Source: an uncultured Phascolarctobacterium sp.
GTDB taxonomy: Bacteria; Bacillota; Negativicutes; Acidaminococcales; Acidaminococcaceae
Assembly (NCBI GenBank): GCA_947629685.1
Contig: CANREP010000009.1
Coordinates: 1 to 64,000, forward strand
Length of the DNA stretch: 64,000 nt
Direction: 5' to 3'
Shown here in pieces: positions 8,352 to 16,940 of the stretch. Within the stretch, counting starts at the first letter, position 1. Each line of letters starts with the position of its first letter. Position numbers and translations under genes: made by a program. Under the pieces are notes generated by a model. That model worked only from the letters and a program-made list of their open reading frames with translations, had not been told where the DNA came from and made no database searches.

Positions 8352-9128
8352 TCATCTTCTTATAATACCGTATTTCACCTTACTGTAACGTCCCCCGCAA
8401 ATTTCGCTGCAGCCATATTCACGCAATATTCTTTCACCGCGTTCCTTAATTACCACCGTCGGCGCCGCATTCAGGGCCAGCTGCACCGTCTGCAGCGACA
8501 GCGGCTGAGTATAAGCTACCGGCCTCAATGCCTGCATAGCAGAAGAGCCGCTCACGGGAAAACGGAACATAGGGTCAAAATATACCACATCAAACGCATC
8601 TCTGCCGCACTGTTTTAAATATTCGCCGGCAGTCATATGCACCGTCTCTATCCGGCGCAAAGCCTTAGTAAGGTCTTCGTCTTCCGCCGTATAAGTCTGC
8701 AAGCCGTTGCTAACTACGAACCACAAAAGACGTGACGCTTCCAAACCTATTACTTCTCCGTCCGGTCCTGCCAGATAACTGGCTATTGCCGCATCGCTGG
8801 CCAGGCCTAAGGTAGCATCCAGTATCTTGGCTCCCCTGCTGATATTCAGCGCTGCTGCAAAATTATCTTTTTCACCGTTTTTTAAACGCTGTAAACGCAG
8901 CACCGCCATGCTGGGATGGTAAAAAAAAGTTCCTGCGGCATTGACAATCCGCGCACCGGAAGCTGTCGCAACCAAGACGGCATCCAGGTTTCTTTCTTCC
9001 AGCAGCGTGTCCAGCCTGCCATAAAGATTACGCGGAATATATTCAACTTCCAGCTGCCGTGCCCATATTTTTGCCTGCCCGGCCAGTTCCATCTGCCCGC
9101 TGCGCCCGGTTGTTACCGCAAATTCCAT
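8352..9128 (-). CDS. Class I SAM-dependent methyltransferase, RsmJ-like
   Basis: A 258-residue predicted methyltransferase. ILDATLGLASDAAIASYLAG is the SAM-binding glycine motif, EVIGLEASRLL supplies the ribose-binding acidic residue, and VVYFDPMFRFPVSGSSAM is the catalytic DPMF motif. That last motif resembles RsmJ (PF04445), which methylates G1516 of 16S rRNA in E. coli. The N-terminal segment (about residues 1-65) is unlike the rest of the family. The ATG overlaps the mutL stop (TGATG), so translation is coupled to mutL. An rRNA target is an inference; activity on 16S rRNA is not shown. Confidence 0.75.
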   Translation of the reverse strand: MEFAVTTGRSGQMELAGQAKIWARQLEVEYIPRNLYGRLDTLLEERNLDAVLVATASGARIVNAAGTFFYHPSMAVLRLQRLKNGEKDNFAAALNISRGAKILDATLGLASDAAIASYLAGPDGEVIGLEASRLLWFVVSNGLQTYTAEDEDLTKALRRIETVHMTAGEYLKQCGRDAFDVVYFDPMFRFPVSGSSAMQALRPVAYTQPLSLQTVQLALNAAPTVVIKERGERILREYGCSEICGGRYSKVKYGIIRR

Positions 9129-11056
9129 CAAAAGCCCGTCCTTTTAAACATTTTATACAGCTGATCGCTGTCTATCTCTATCATGCACGGCCTGCCATGA
9201 GGACAGGTAAAAGGATGCTCCGTATTACATAAATCAACAATCAGCTGCCGCATCTGCCTCATATTGAGCAGCTGTCCGGCTTTGATAGCAGCTTTGCACG
9301 CCGTCATATGCAGCAGCTCCTGCCGTAAATCACTGGGACTTACATAGCGCATATCTTTCAGCATCCTGCCGATTTCAATAATAAATTCTTCTGCCTCCTC
9401 TACCCTGATATCCGTAGGCAGACTGGATACCCGCAGCGTAGCTTCTCCTCCGGCGCAGGCATCAACTCCCAGACGCAGAAATTCATCATGGAATTTTTCG
9501 ATGAGAGCAATCTGCTCTTCGTCTAAATCTATATAAAGAGGCATCAACAACTGCTGCGCGGGAATATGTTCCTTAGCAGCAACAAGTTTATCATACAAAA
9601 TACGTTCATGGGCCGCATGTTGATCAATCAAATACAACGTATCTTCCGACTGAGCAATGATGAAAGTTTTGTCCACCTGCCCTATGGGCCAGATAACATC
9701 TATACCATTATCTGTATCAGTAAACGCCAGTTCCTCTCTGGTATGTTCCGTCAAAGGTTCTACCGCAGCAAAAGCTTCGCGAGTCTCGCTGATAGTATGT
9801 GCCGGCGTTTCCTGCGGCATACGATAACTACTGCCAGTAAATTGCCTTGTTGTCTGTACCTGCTCTTGCACGGCATTTTCCGCCGCAGCGGCAGTTGTCT
9901 CCGGCGTTTTGAAAATATCGCCTATAGGGCCAACATGTTTAAACACTGGAGCAAATACCTTGGGTTCTTCCTGCCTCGGCACGGTTTCTTCTACTGACTG
10001 GAACGCAATCAGCTCAGAATCCGGCAGCAAGGATACGGACTCAGTTTTTTTAGCGCTCAGCGGACGTGTAAGCGCATCAGTCAGAGCTTTATATACAGCT
10101 TTATAGACACTGCTTTCGTCGCTGAACTTTATCTCACTTTTCTGCGGATGCACATTGACGTCGATGCTGGCCGTATCCACCGTAATATTAAGCACGGCAA
10201 AAGGAAAACCGCTTTTCGGTATCTGCGATTGATACGCATGGTCAATAGCTTTACCTATCATCCTGTTAGTTATCATACGCCCATTAACAAAAAGCGTCTG
10301 CCATTGACGTGTTCCTTTGAGGACAGTCGGTTTGCCGATATAGCCGCTGACTTTGATTTTCTCATCTGCAAAATCCACGGTTAAAAGCTCGTCAGCAACT
10401 TCCTTACCATACAAAGCCCTGATAACAGCAACTAAATCGCCGTCTCCCGGAGTATGGAGGATCTCCTTATCATTGCTGGACAGCTTAAAACAAACATCCG
10501 GCCGGGACAAAGCCATCTTGGTCAAAAGTTCGCTGATGTAACGGCCTTCGGTAGCAACCGTTTTTAAAAATTTACGGCGTGCCGGCACATTGAAGAAAAG
10601 GTTTTCCACTACTACCGTCGTACCGGCGTTACCACCAACCTGCAGGCATTCTGTCTGTTCGCCTCCGTCAATACGGATAGAAGTAGCAAAATCTTCTGTT
10701 TCAGGTCTTGTAATCAAGTTGAAATTAGATACGGACGCAATACTTGGCAGAGCCTCACCCCTGAAGCCCAGAGTATGCAGCTGCATCAAATCTGCGGCCG
10801 TCCTGATTTTACTGGTGGCATGGCGCAGCACTGCCATTTTGGCGTCTGCTTCCGACATTCCGCTGCCGTTATCCGCCACCCTGATATATTCTGTGCCGCC
10901 GGCAAAAATAGTTACCTCTATTTTATCCGCACCGGCATCCAGCGCGTTTTCTACCAATTCCTTGACCACAGAAGCTGGCTTTTCCACAACCTCGCCTGCA
11001 GCAATCTGGTTTGCGGTATTGACATCTAAAAGCTGTATTTTAGTTTCATTCATCAT
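9128..11056 (-). CDS. mutL: DNA mismatch repair protein MutL
   Basis: MutL is the ATPase that couples MutS mismatch recognition to strand incision. The 642-residue protein has the GHKL N-terminal domain: NQIAAGEVVEKPASVVKELV, NALDAGAD, VADNGSGM and HATSKI with LGFRGEALPSIASVS. A linker runs to about residue 440. The C-terminal domain carries DQHAAHERILYD, ACKAAIKAG and FTCPHGRP, the metal-binding nuclease motifs of MutL proteins from bacteria lacking MutH. The last acidic residue of the DQHA motif is D rather than the usual E. The start overlaps the mutS stop (ATGA). Confidence 0.97.
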   Translation of the reverse strand: MMNETKIQLLDVNTANQIAAGEVVEKPASVVKELVENALDAGADKIEVTIFAGGTEYIRVADNGSGMSEADAKMAVLRHATSKIRTAADLMQLHTLGFRGEALPSIASVSNFNLITRPETEDFATSIRIDGGEQTECLQVGGNAGTTVVVENLFFNVPARRKFLKTVATEGRYISELLTKMALSRPDVCFKLSSNDKEILHTPGDGDLVAVIRALYGKEVADELLTVDFADEKIKVSGYIGKPTVLKGTRQWQTLFVNGRMITNRMIGKAIDHAYQSQIPKSGFPFAVLNITVDTASIDVNVHPQKSEIKFSDESSVYKAVYKALTDALTRPLSAKKTESVSLLPDSELIAFQSVEETVPRQEEPKVFAPVFKHVGPIGDIFKTPETTAAAAENAVQEQVQTTRQFTGSSYRMPQETPAHTISETREAFAAVEPLTEHTREELAFTDTDNGIDVIWPIGQVDKTFIIAQSEDTLYLIDQHAAHERILYDKLVAAKEHIPAQQLLMPLYIDLDEEQIALIEKFHDEFLRLGVDACAGGEATLRVSSLPTDIRVEEAEEFIIEIGRMLKDMRYVSPSDLRQELLHMTACKAAIKAGQLLNMRQMRQLIVDLCNTEHPFTCPHGRPCMIEIDSDQLYKMFKRTGF

Positions 11057-13614
11057 CTGCCGCTCTCCTTCCTTGCCTCATCCTGTAATCTATACAAAGC
11101 ATTCATAGCTTCAATCGGCGTCATACTCATAACGTCCAGCTGCAATATCTGCTCTGCCAAACTGCTGGTAAACAGCGAATCCATAGGCTGCGGCCTAACC
11201 TCCGCTGTGGGAGGTACTTTCACCATCTCCTCATTTCTGTCATATCCAGCCAGTATTTCGTTGGCTCTTTCTACGACTTTCTTCGGCAGGCCGGCCAGTC
11301 TTGCTACATGTACGCCATAGCTTTTGTCGGTACCGCCCGGTACGATGCGGCGCAAAAATACTATGTCGTTGCCGCGTTCTTTAACTGCTACAGAATAATT
11401 TTTAACGCCCTCCAGTTCATCTTCCATAGCAATCAACTGGTGATAATGAGTGGCAAATAATGTTTTGGCCTTAATGCGGCTGTGGATATACTCCATAACA
11501 GCTCTGGCAATACTCATCCCATCAAAAGTACTGGTGCCGCGGCCTACCTCGTCCAGGATAATCAGACTGTCTTTAGTCGCGTAGCGCAGTATCTGCGCCA
11601 CTTCATTCATCTCTACCATAAAAGTGCTCTGCCCCGTTGCCAGGTCATCGCTGGCGCCCACTCGCGTAAATATCTTATCAACAGGACAGATGCTGGCCTG
11701 GCGCGCCGGAATAAAGGATCCCATCTGCGTCATCAGCACCAGCAGCGCCACCTGCCGCATATAGGTCGATTTCCCAGCCATATTGGGGCCTGTAATAATA
11801 ATCATCCGCTCGCTGCCGTCCAAGTTAACGTTGTTGGGCACAAAGATTTCTTTTTCCAGCAGTCGTTCCACCACAGGATGCCTGCCGTCGACAATCTTTA
11901 TCGCGCCCTTATTATTTAGCTCCGGCCGCACGTAATTATATTTATAAGCAGCCATTGCCAGCGCTGCCAACACGTCCACTGTGGCCAAAGCTCTGGCAGT
12001 CTGCTGCAGCTCTTCAATCTTGCCGCGGATTGTTTCTCTCAGACAACTGAACAGATAATATTCCAGCTGCTGTATTTTTTCCTTAGCGCTCAAGATTTTA
12101 TTTTCAAAATCTTTCAGTTCAGGAACGATATAACGCTCCGCATTAACAAGCGTCTGCTTTCTGACAAAATAATCCGGCACACTGGCAGATTGTCCTTTCG
12201 ATACTTCGATATAATAACCGAACACCTTATTGAAACCTACCTTGAGGGTCTTGATACCAGTTTCATCTTTAATTTTCTGCTCAAAATTCTGCATCCAGGC
12301 CTTATTATCTCTGGCGATAAGATGCAGCTCGTCCAGTTCGGTATTATACCCGCCCCGTATCATGCCGCCTTCACGCACAGAAAAAGGAGGCTCGTCAACT
12401 ACTGCGCGCTGCAGTTCGGCAGCCAACTCCGTATGCAGATGCATATCTTTATATATTTTTTGCAGGCGGCTGCTGCCACATTTTTCCAGCAAAGCCTTGA
12501 TTTCCGGCAGCACTGCCAGCGAAGTACGCAAAGCCACTAAATCTCTGGCATTGGCACTGCCGACTTCAATGCGGGAAATAATCCTTTCCAGATCAAAAAC
12601 TGTCTTCAGCTTCTCGATAACCGCTTCCCTCAGCTGATTGTTCTCCAGTAATTCCGCCACCGCATCCTGCCGCTGTTTTATCTTTCCGACATCAAGCAGC
12701 GGACTTTCAATCCAGCTGCGCAGCCTGCGGGCCCCCATAGACGTACTGGTAAAATCAAGCACTTCCATCAGTGTTCCCCTTTTAGAGCCGTCGCGCATGT
12801 TTTTAACTAGTTCAAGATTGCGTATCGCAGTGACATCCAACTGCATAAAAGCATCTTTTTCGATTTTATGCAGTCTGTTGATGTGGGTAAGATCCGCCAT
12901 AACCGTAGCGTGAAGATAATCAAGCAGATATTCCACTGTCTTCTGTACCAGAGAGCTTTCGCCGCCGTCTTCAAAATGCTGAGAAAAATAATTTTCCGGG
13001 TCTTCCTCCCAAGAGCTGATAGCGCATTCCGGCAGCTTACTGCGCAGCCATTCACGCAAAGTTTCCCAGCCTTCCGGCTCTTGCCGCAGCACTATTTCAG
13101 CAGGCTGCATTCTAAACAGCTGCTCAATGATATTCAACAACCGTTCTTCACCGCCGGCTGTAAACCAAAGGCATTCCCCCGTAGAAACATCCGCTGCCGC
13201 CAGACAGAGCTGCCTGTCTTCTTCATACAGGAATACCAGATACCTGTTGCGTTTATCTTCCAGTACCTGGTCATTGATAGCGGTACCGGGAGTAATGATT
13301 TTGATAACCTTCCGTTGGACAATCCCCTTGGCCAGTTTGGGGTCTTCCACCTGCTCACAGATAGCTATCCTGTAACCTTTTTTAACCAGTTTGGCTATGT
13401 ACCCGTCAACAGAATGATAAGGAACTCCGCACATCGGCATATTCTCCATCCCGCCTGCACGTTTGGTCAAAGTAATATTCAACTCTCTGGACGCCGTGAC
13501 AGCATCCTCGAAAAACATTTCATAAAAATCTCCTAATCTGAAAAACAGCAGTTCATTTTGATGTTCCTTTTTTACATCAAGATATTGCTGTACCATAGGA
13601 GTGTAATTAGCCAT
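11053..13614 (-). CDS. mutS: DNA mismatch repair protein MutS
   Basis: MutS binds base mismatches and small loops. The 853-residue protein is of MutS1 type. The F-x-E mismatch-wedge motif is seen in FRLGDFYEMFFEDA near residue 30. The connector and lever regions follow, then the ATPase with Walker A GPNMAGKSTYMRQVA, LIILDEVGRGTSTFDG (Walker B and signature) and ATHYHQL. The C-terminal EQILQLDVMSMTPIEAMNAL is the dimer/tetramer segment. Length is standard. It overlaps miaB by 8 bases upstream and mutL by 4 downstream, so all three are translationally linked. Confidence 0.98.
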   Translation of the reverse strand: MANYTPMVQQYLDVKKEHQNELLFFRLGDFYEMFFEDAVTASRELNITLTKRAGGMENMPMCGVPYHSVDGYIAKLVKKGYRIAICEQVEDPKLAKGIVQRKVIKIITPGTAINDQVLEDKRNRYLVFLYEEDRQLCLAAADVSTGECLWFTAGGEERLLNIIEQLFRMQPAEIVLRQEPEGWETLREWLRSKLPECAISSWEEDPENYFSQHFEDGGESSLVQKTVEYLLDYLHATVMADLTHINRLHKIEKDAFMQLDVTAIRNLELVKNMRDGSKRGTLMEVLDFTSTSMGARRLRSWIESPLLDVGKIKQRQDAVAELLENNQLREAVIEKLKTVFDLERIISRIEVGSANARDLVALRTSLAVLPEIKALLEKCGSSRLQKIYKDMHLHTELAAELQRAVVDEPPFSVREGGMIRGGYNTELDELHLIARDNKAWMQNFEQKIKDETGIKTLKVGFNKVFGYYIEVSKGQSASVPDYFVRKQTLVNAERYIVPELKDFENKILSAKEKIQQLEYYLFSCLRETIRGKIEELQQTARALATVDVLAALAMAAYKYNYVRPELNNKGAIKIVDGRHPVVERLLEKEIFVPNNVNLDGSERMIIITGPNMAGKSTYMRQVALLVLMTQMGSFIPARQASICPVDKIFTRVGASDDLATGQSTFMVEMNEVAQILRYATKDSLIILDEVGRGTSTFDGMSIARAVMEYIHSRIKAKTLFATHYHQLIAMEDELEGVKNYSVAVKERGNDIVFLRRIVPGGTDKSYGVHVARLAGLPKKVVERANEILAGYDRNEEMVKVPPTAEVRPQPMDSLFTSSLAEQILQLDVMSMTPIEAMNALYRLQDEARKESGR

Positions 13615-14941
13615 TCTGTACCGCCTTACCTTTCACCAACCATGTCTGCGCAGTCTCTACCTTGACCATTACCTTCTCGCCCGGCTGATATACTTTTCCT
13701 TCCACCGGCCATAATACAATCTTATTAGTACGGGTGCGCCCTGTCCATACGGCAGGATTCCTGCTTGGTCCTTCTGCCAGCACTTCCACTATTTTACCAA
13801 GCATTTCCTCATTACGACGCAGACTGCTGAGATTCTGTACTTCCATTAAACGATTAAGTCTGTCTTTTTTCATCTCCAGCGGCACCTGCGCTTCCATTTT
13901 AGCAGCAGGCGTACCGCTGCGTTTAGAATAGATAAAGGTAAATGCAGCGTCAAACCCAACCTCTTCTACCAAGGCAAGCGTATCTGCAAAATCCTGTTCC
14001 GTTTCACCGGGAAAACCTACAATGATATCCGTAGTAATCGCAGCGTCCGGCACATAGCTGCGAATCATTTTAATAAGCTCCAGATACTTTTCTCTGGTAT
14101 AACCCCTATTCATTTTACGCAGGATCTCGTCGCTGCCTGCCTGAAAAGGAACATGGAAATTTTCACAGACATGTTCACATTCGGCAACAGCTTTGATGAC
14201 CTCTTCATTCATATCACGGGGATGACTGGTCATATAGCGGATTCTTTCCACACCCTCTATTTCATTGACGCGGCGCAAAAGCTTAGCGAAAGCATCCTTT
14301 TCACCGAAATCCTTACCATAGGAATTAACATTTTGTCCCAGCAGGGTAAATTCCTTATACCCTTCTTTAACAGCCTGCTCAATTTCCGCCACAATATTTT
14401 CTGCAGCACGGCTGCGTTCTCTGCCGCGTACATATGGCACAATGCAGTAAGTACAGAAATTATTGCAGCCGTACATAATGGGTATCCATGCAGAAAAAGT
14501 GCTCTGCCGCACCATTTTGCCTTCAAACTCACTCTGATGTATGGTTAAATCAGTATACAGCGCTCCCTGTCTGTCAGCCAGATACTCCGTCAGGATATTT
14601 TTAAAATCGTTGACATAAGCAGTCCCCAGCAGCAAATCTACCTGCGGATGCTTTTTCAGCAGCTTCTCACCATCTTTTTGCGCCATACAGCCTGCTACGC
14701 AGATAACTGCCGCGGGATTTTTAGTTTTCACATTTTTAAGTTCGCCAATCTTACCGGCAATTTTCTTTTCGGCACTTTCGCGCACGCAGCAGGTATTGAC
14801 AATAATCACATCTGCCATATGAAAGTCGTCGGCAGGCACATAACCCAGCTCTTCCAGCTGCCCGGCGTAATGCTCTGTATCACTGGCATTCATCTGGCAA
14901 CCGTAATTAAATATATAGTACGTTTTTTGCTTAGTTTCCAT
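13607..14941 (-). CDS. miaB: tRNA-2-methylthio-N6-dimethylallyladenosine synthase
   Basis: MiaB is a radical-SAM methylthiotransferase that converts i6A37 of tRNA to ms2i6A37. In 444 residues it shows the N-terminal UPF0004 domain with three cluster cysteines (NYGCQMNASD, VNTCCVRES and VAGCMAQKDG). The radical-SAM motif CNNFCTYCIVPYVRG follows, with GQNVNSYGKDF and a C-terminal TRAM domain from about residue 375. It is the first gene of the miaB-mutS-mutL-RsmJ-like-miaA run. RBS GGAGG and a promoter at 15000-15029 precede it. Its substrate is made by MiaA, encoded at the end of the run. Confidence 0.96.
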   Translation of the reverse strand: METKQKTYYIFNYGCQMNASDTEHYAGQLEELGYVPADDFHMADVIIVNTCCVRESAEKKIAGKIGELKNVKTKNPAAVICVAGCMAQKDGEKLLKKHPQVDLLLGTAYVNDFKNILTEYLADRQGALYTDLTIHQSEFEGKMVRQSTFSAWIPIMYGCNNFCTYCIVPYVRGRERSRAAENIVAEIEQAVKEGYKEFTLLGQNVNSYGKDFGEKDAFAKLLRRVNEIEGVERIRYMTSHPRDMNEEVIKAVAECEHVCENFHVPFQAGSDEILRKMNRGYTREKYLELIKMIRSYVPDAAITTDIIVGFPGETEQDFADTLALVEEVGFDAAFTFIYSKRSGTPAAKMEAQVPLEMKKDRLNRLMEVQNLSSLRRNEEMLGKIVEVLAEGPSRNPAVWTGRTRTNKIVLWPVEGKVYQPGEKVMVKVETAQTWLVKGKAVQNG

Positions 14942-14999
14942 ATATCCTCCGTAAAATTCACACTGATAAATCCAAGTAACTTTTTATCCATATTATAAT

Positions 15000-15029
15000 A
15001 TTATACCTAAAAAATAAGCTCTACGACAA
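15000..15029 (-). promoter_or_regulatory. Promoter for miaB and the mismatch-repair run
   Basis: On the minus strand TTGTCG (15024-15029), an 18-base spacer and TATAAT (15000-15005). The predicted start lies about 50 bases upstream of the miaB ATG. Confidence 0.55.
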
Positions 15030-15147
15030 GGGCAGGTTTACGATTAAGGTCATTGTCAGAAAATTTATTTTTTTAATTTTCCTCTGCTTTAACATCCCTA
15101 TTTTTAATGATATACTGTTTATATACTATTATAACGAGGTGCGCACC

Positions 15148-15636
15148 ATGGATAAAAACAGCAAAGAACTCCAGCTTAAATTCCTCAGCGATAAAATCGC
15201 CCGTCTTGAAATGCAGATTAAGGCTCTGGAAGCCAAAAAAGCTCAGTCTCTGGAAGAATATAAAAAAATTCTGAATTCCCTGGAAGACACTTTCAACCCC
15301 ATAGCTGTCTTCACTAATACTTCTCTGAAACTGTATCTTTACAGTGACCACGTCGACGTCTATGATCCGCTGCACGAATCATCTCCCCTGCGTTTTTATA
15401 AAGACGATATCCGAGCCATCGAAATCGTCTTATCCGATAATGAAGACTTTGCCAGCTTCCGTTTCAATCCCCTCGGCTCCCAGCTTCTTTCCGAAGCGGA
15501 ATTTGAATCCAACAAAGATTGCTCCTCCAGCATTACCAAAGAAGAAGGCAAGAAAATCCACCGCCTCTTCCAGGAAAACTGGCCCGACATCGAATTAACT
15601 CTGCGTACAGGTTTAAATCAACGTTATTACTGGTAA
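15148..15636 (+). CDS. Hypothetical protein with N-terminal coiled coil
   Basis: This 162-residue protein is not recognised. Residues about 2-45 (KELQLKFLSDKIARLEMQI and onward) form a likely coiled coil with heptad leucines. The rest is a predominantly polar alpha/beta region without known catalytic motifs. It has no signal peptide or membrane segment. ATG at 15148 is chosen over GTG at 15139 because the GTG lies inside the GAGGTG ribosome binding site. The gene is on the plus strand between two long minus-strand runs and ends at a clean terminator (15650-15675). Codon use looks like its neighbours. Confidence 0.75.
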   Translation: MDKNSKELQLKFLSDKIARLEMQIKALEAKKAQSLEEYKKILNSLEDTFNPIAVFTNTSLKLYLYSDHVDVYDPLHESSPLRFYKDDIRAIEIVLSDNEDFASFRFNPLGSQLLSEAEFESNKDCSSSITKEEGKKIHRLFQENWPDIELTLRTGLNQRYYW

Positions 15637-15649
15637 GAATATGTTTTTA

Positions 15650-15675
15650 GGACAGGACTACGGTTCTGTCCTTTT
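15650..15675 (+). terminator. Intrinsic terminator after the coiled-coil gene
   Basis: GGACAG (15650-15655) pairs with CTGTCC (15666-15671) and is followed by TTTT. It lies 14 bases after the stop codon at 15636. Confidence 0.7.
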
Positions 15676-15818
15676 CATTCACAGCGGTAGTTTTTCAACT
15701 GCAAAATTTACTTTAAAAATTAGTATCAGGTATTGAAATCTGCTTATAACATAGCTAAAATATAAAACAAGAAAATCACTATTTTTCCTTAAAATTTTTA
15801 AGCAAGGAATGAAATACT

Positions 15819-16871
15819 ATGCTGAAAAACAACAAAAAACTTTTATTTATCATCCCGCTGATTTGCATAGCTGCAGGACTGGCTTACTATTTCCTCTAAT
15901 GGTGCAAAACGCCTCTTTATGCCGTAAATGAAGTACGTACAGCCGTCCAACAGCATGACGTAGAAAAATTTGAAAAGCATGTCGATCTGCATTCAGTACT
16001 GGACAAAGCGTTTGAAGATGTTATCGTCGCCGAAAGCAAAATCAATAATGATGCTGTTACCGCCAATCCTTTCGCCCTCGGTATCCTGCATATGCTGAAG
16101 CCTGCTGTCATCGAGCTCATGGTAGAAGAAGCGAGAGCCGCAGTTGCAGGCGACGGCAAGGAAAACAATGCCGATACGCCAGCTAAAAAAGATGCTGTCG
16201 CCGTACCTGCGCCGCGTAAAAATCCTGTCACCGACGCTATGCGCAACAACATCGAAAAGAAAATAAACCTGGACCAGCTCAAAATCTCCGATATCGTCCT
16301 GGAAAGCACTCAGAACAATAACGCTATCGTTGCGCTGCAGCTGCATCATAAGGCTCTGAACAAAGATTTTTCTCTTAAATTCAAAATGACAGTCAATGAG
16401 GCAGGGAACTGGCAGATCAAAGAAATAACTAATCTGGAAGAGTTTCTCATCCAGCTGGACGCAGCACAGAAGACAGCTCAGGCTTCACACGATAAACCTA
16501 CGCTGGAAAAACTGCATAGCTCGCTGGAAATCGTCGATCAAAAACTGAGCATCAAAAACGAAAACGATAAACATATCCTTTCCGCATTGATAACGGTAAA
16601 AAATACTACTGCCAAAAATATCAACCGCATTTATTATGATATCGAGGTCTTTGACGGTAATAACAATATCATTTACTCCTATCCAGAACATTTCAACGGC
16701 ATCCTGCCGCCGGGCAACACACAAATCCTCAATAATTATAAAATACTGAACAAAACACTGCCTGCCGACCAAACTTTAATGTCTCTTGATTTTGACAAGC
16801 TGAACTGGAAAGTACAGCCTACCTATATCAGCTTCGATGACGGTGAAGTTCTGGAATATTCGCGCTATTAG
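15819..16871 (+). pseudogene. DUF2939-like lipoprotein/membrane-anchored protein, interrupted by in-frame TAA
   Basis: ATG at 15819, preceded by AAGGA 10 bases upstream, opens a frame of 351 codons ending at 16871. Codon 27 (15897-15899) is TAA. Upstream of it is a typical N-terminal membrane segment (KKLLFIIPLICIAAGLAYYF). Downstream, in the same frame, WCKTPLYAVNEVRTAVQQHD and VEKFEKHVDLHSVL match the pattern of DUF2939 proteins (tract of Y-x-x-x-x-x-R-x-A-V, D, yVD-F). No ATG, GTG or TTG start is visible shortly after the stop; the next in-frame ATG is at 16092. The C-terminal half (about codons 180-345) is a probable FxLD-type extracellular beta domain. As read, the gene is broken by a single base; a TAT or TAC to TAA change would explain it. 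Confidence 0.75.
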
Positions 16872-16884
16872 ACATAATACACAA

Positions 16885-16918
16885 AAAGCCCTTATACAGA
16901 TAACTGTATAAGGGCTTT
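16885..16918. terminator. Bidirectional terminator between convergent genes
   Basis: A 15-base perfect stem (16885-16899 with 16904-16918) encloses a 4-base loop. It begins AAA on one side and ends TTT on the other, and lies between the DUF2939-like gene and the convergent dehydrogenase gene, so it can serve both. Confidence 0.8.
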
Positions 16919-16940
16919 GTATTTTCTCAAAATTTATCTG

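Noticed and set aside
12868-13536. Plus-strand ORF of 222 codons opposite mutS
   Set aside because: Antisense shadow of the conserved mutS N-terminal region, with no start signal.
15897-15899. TAA as recoded (readthrough or selenocysteine) codon
   Set aside because: TAA is not used for selenocysteine and no stimulatory structure was seen; a simple nonsense change is more likely.
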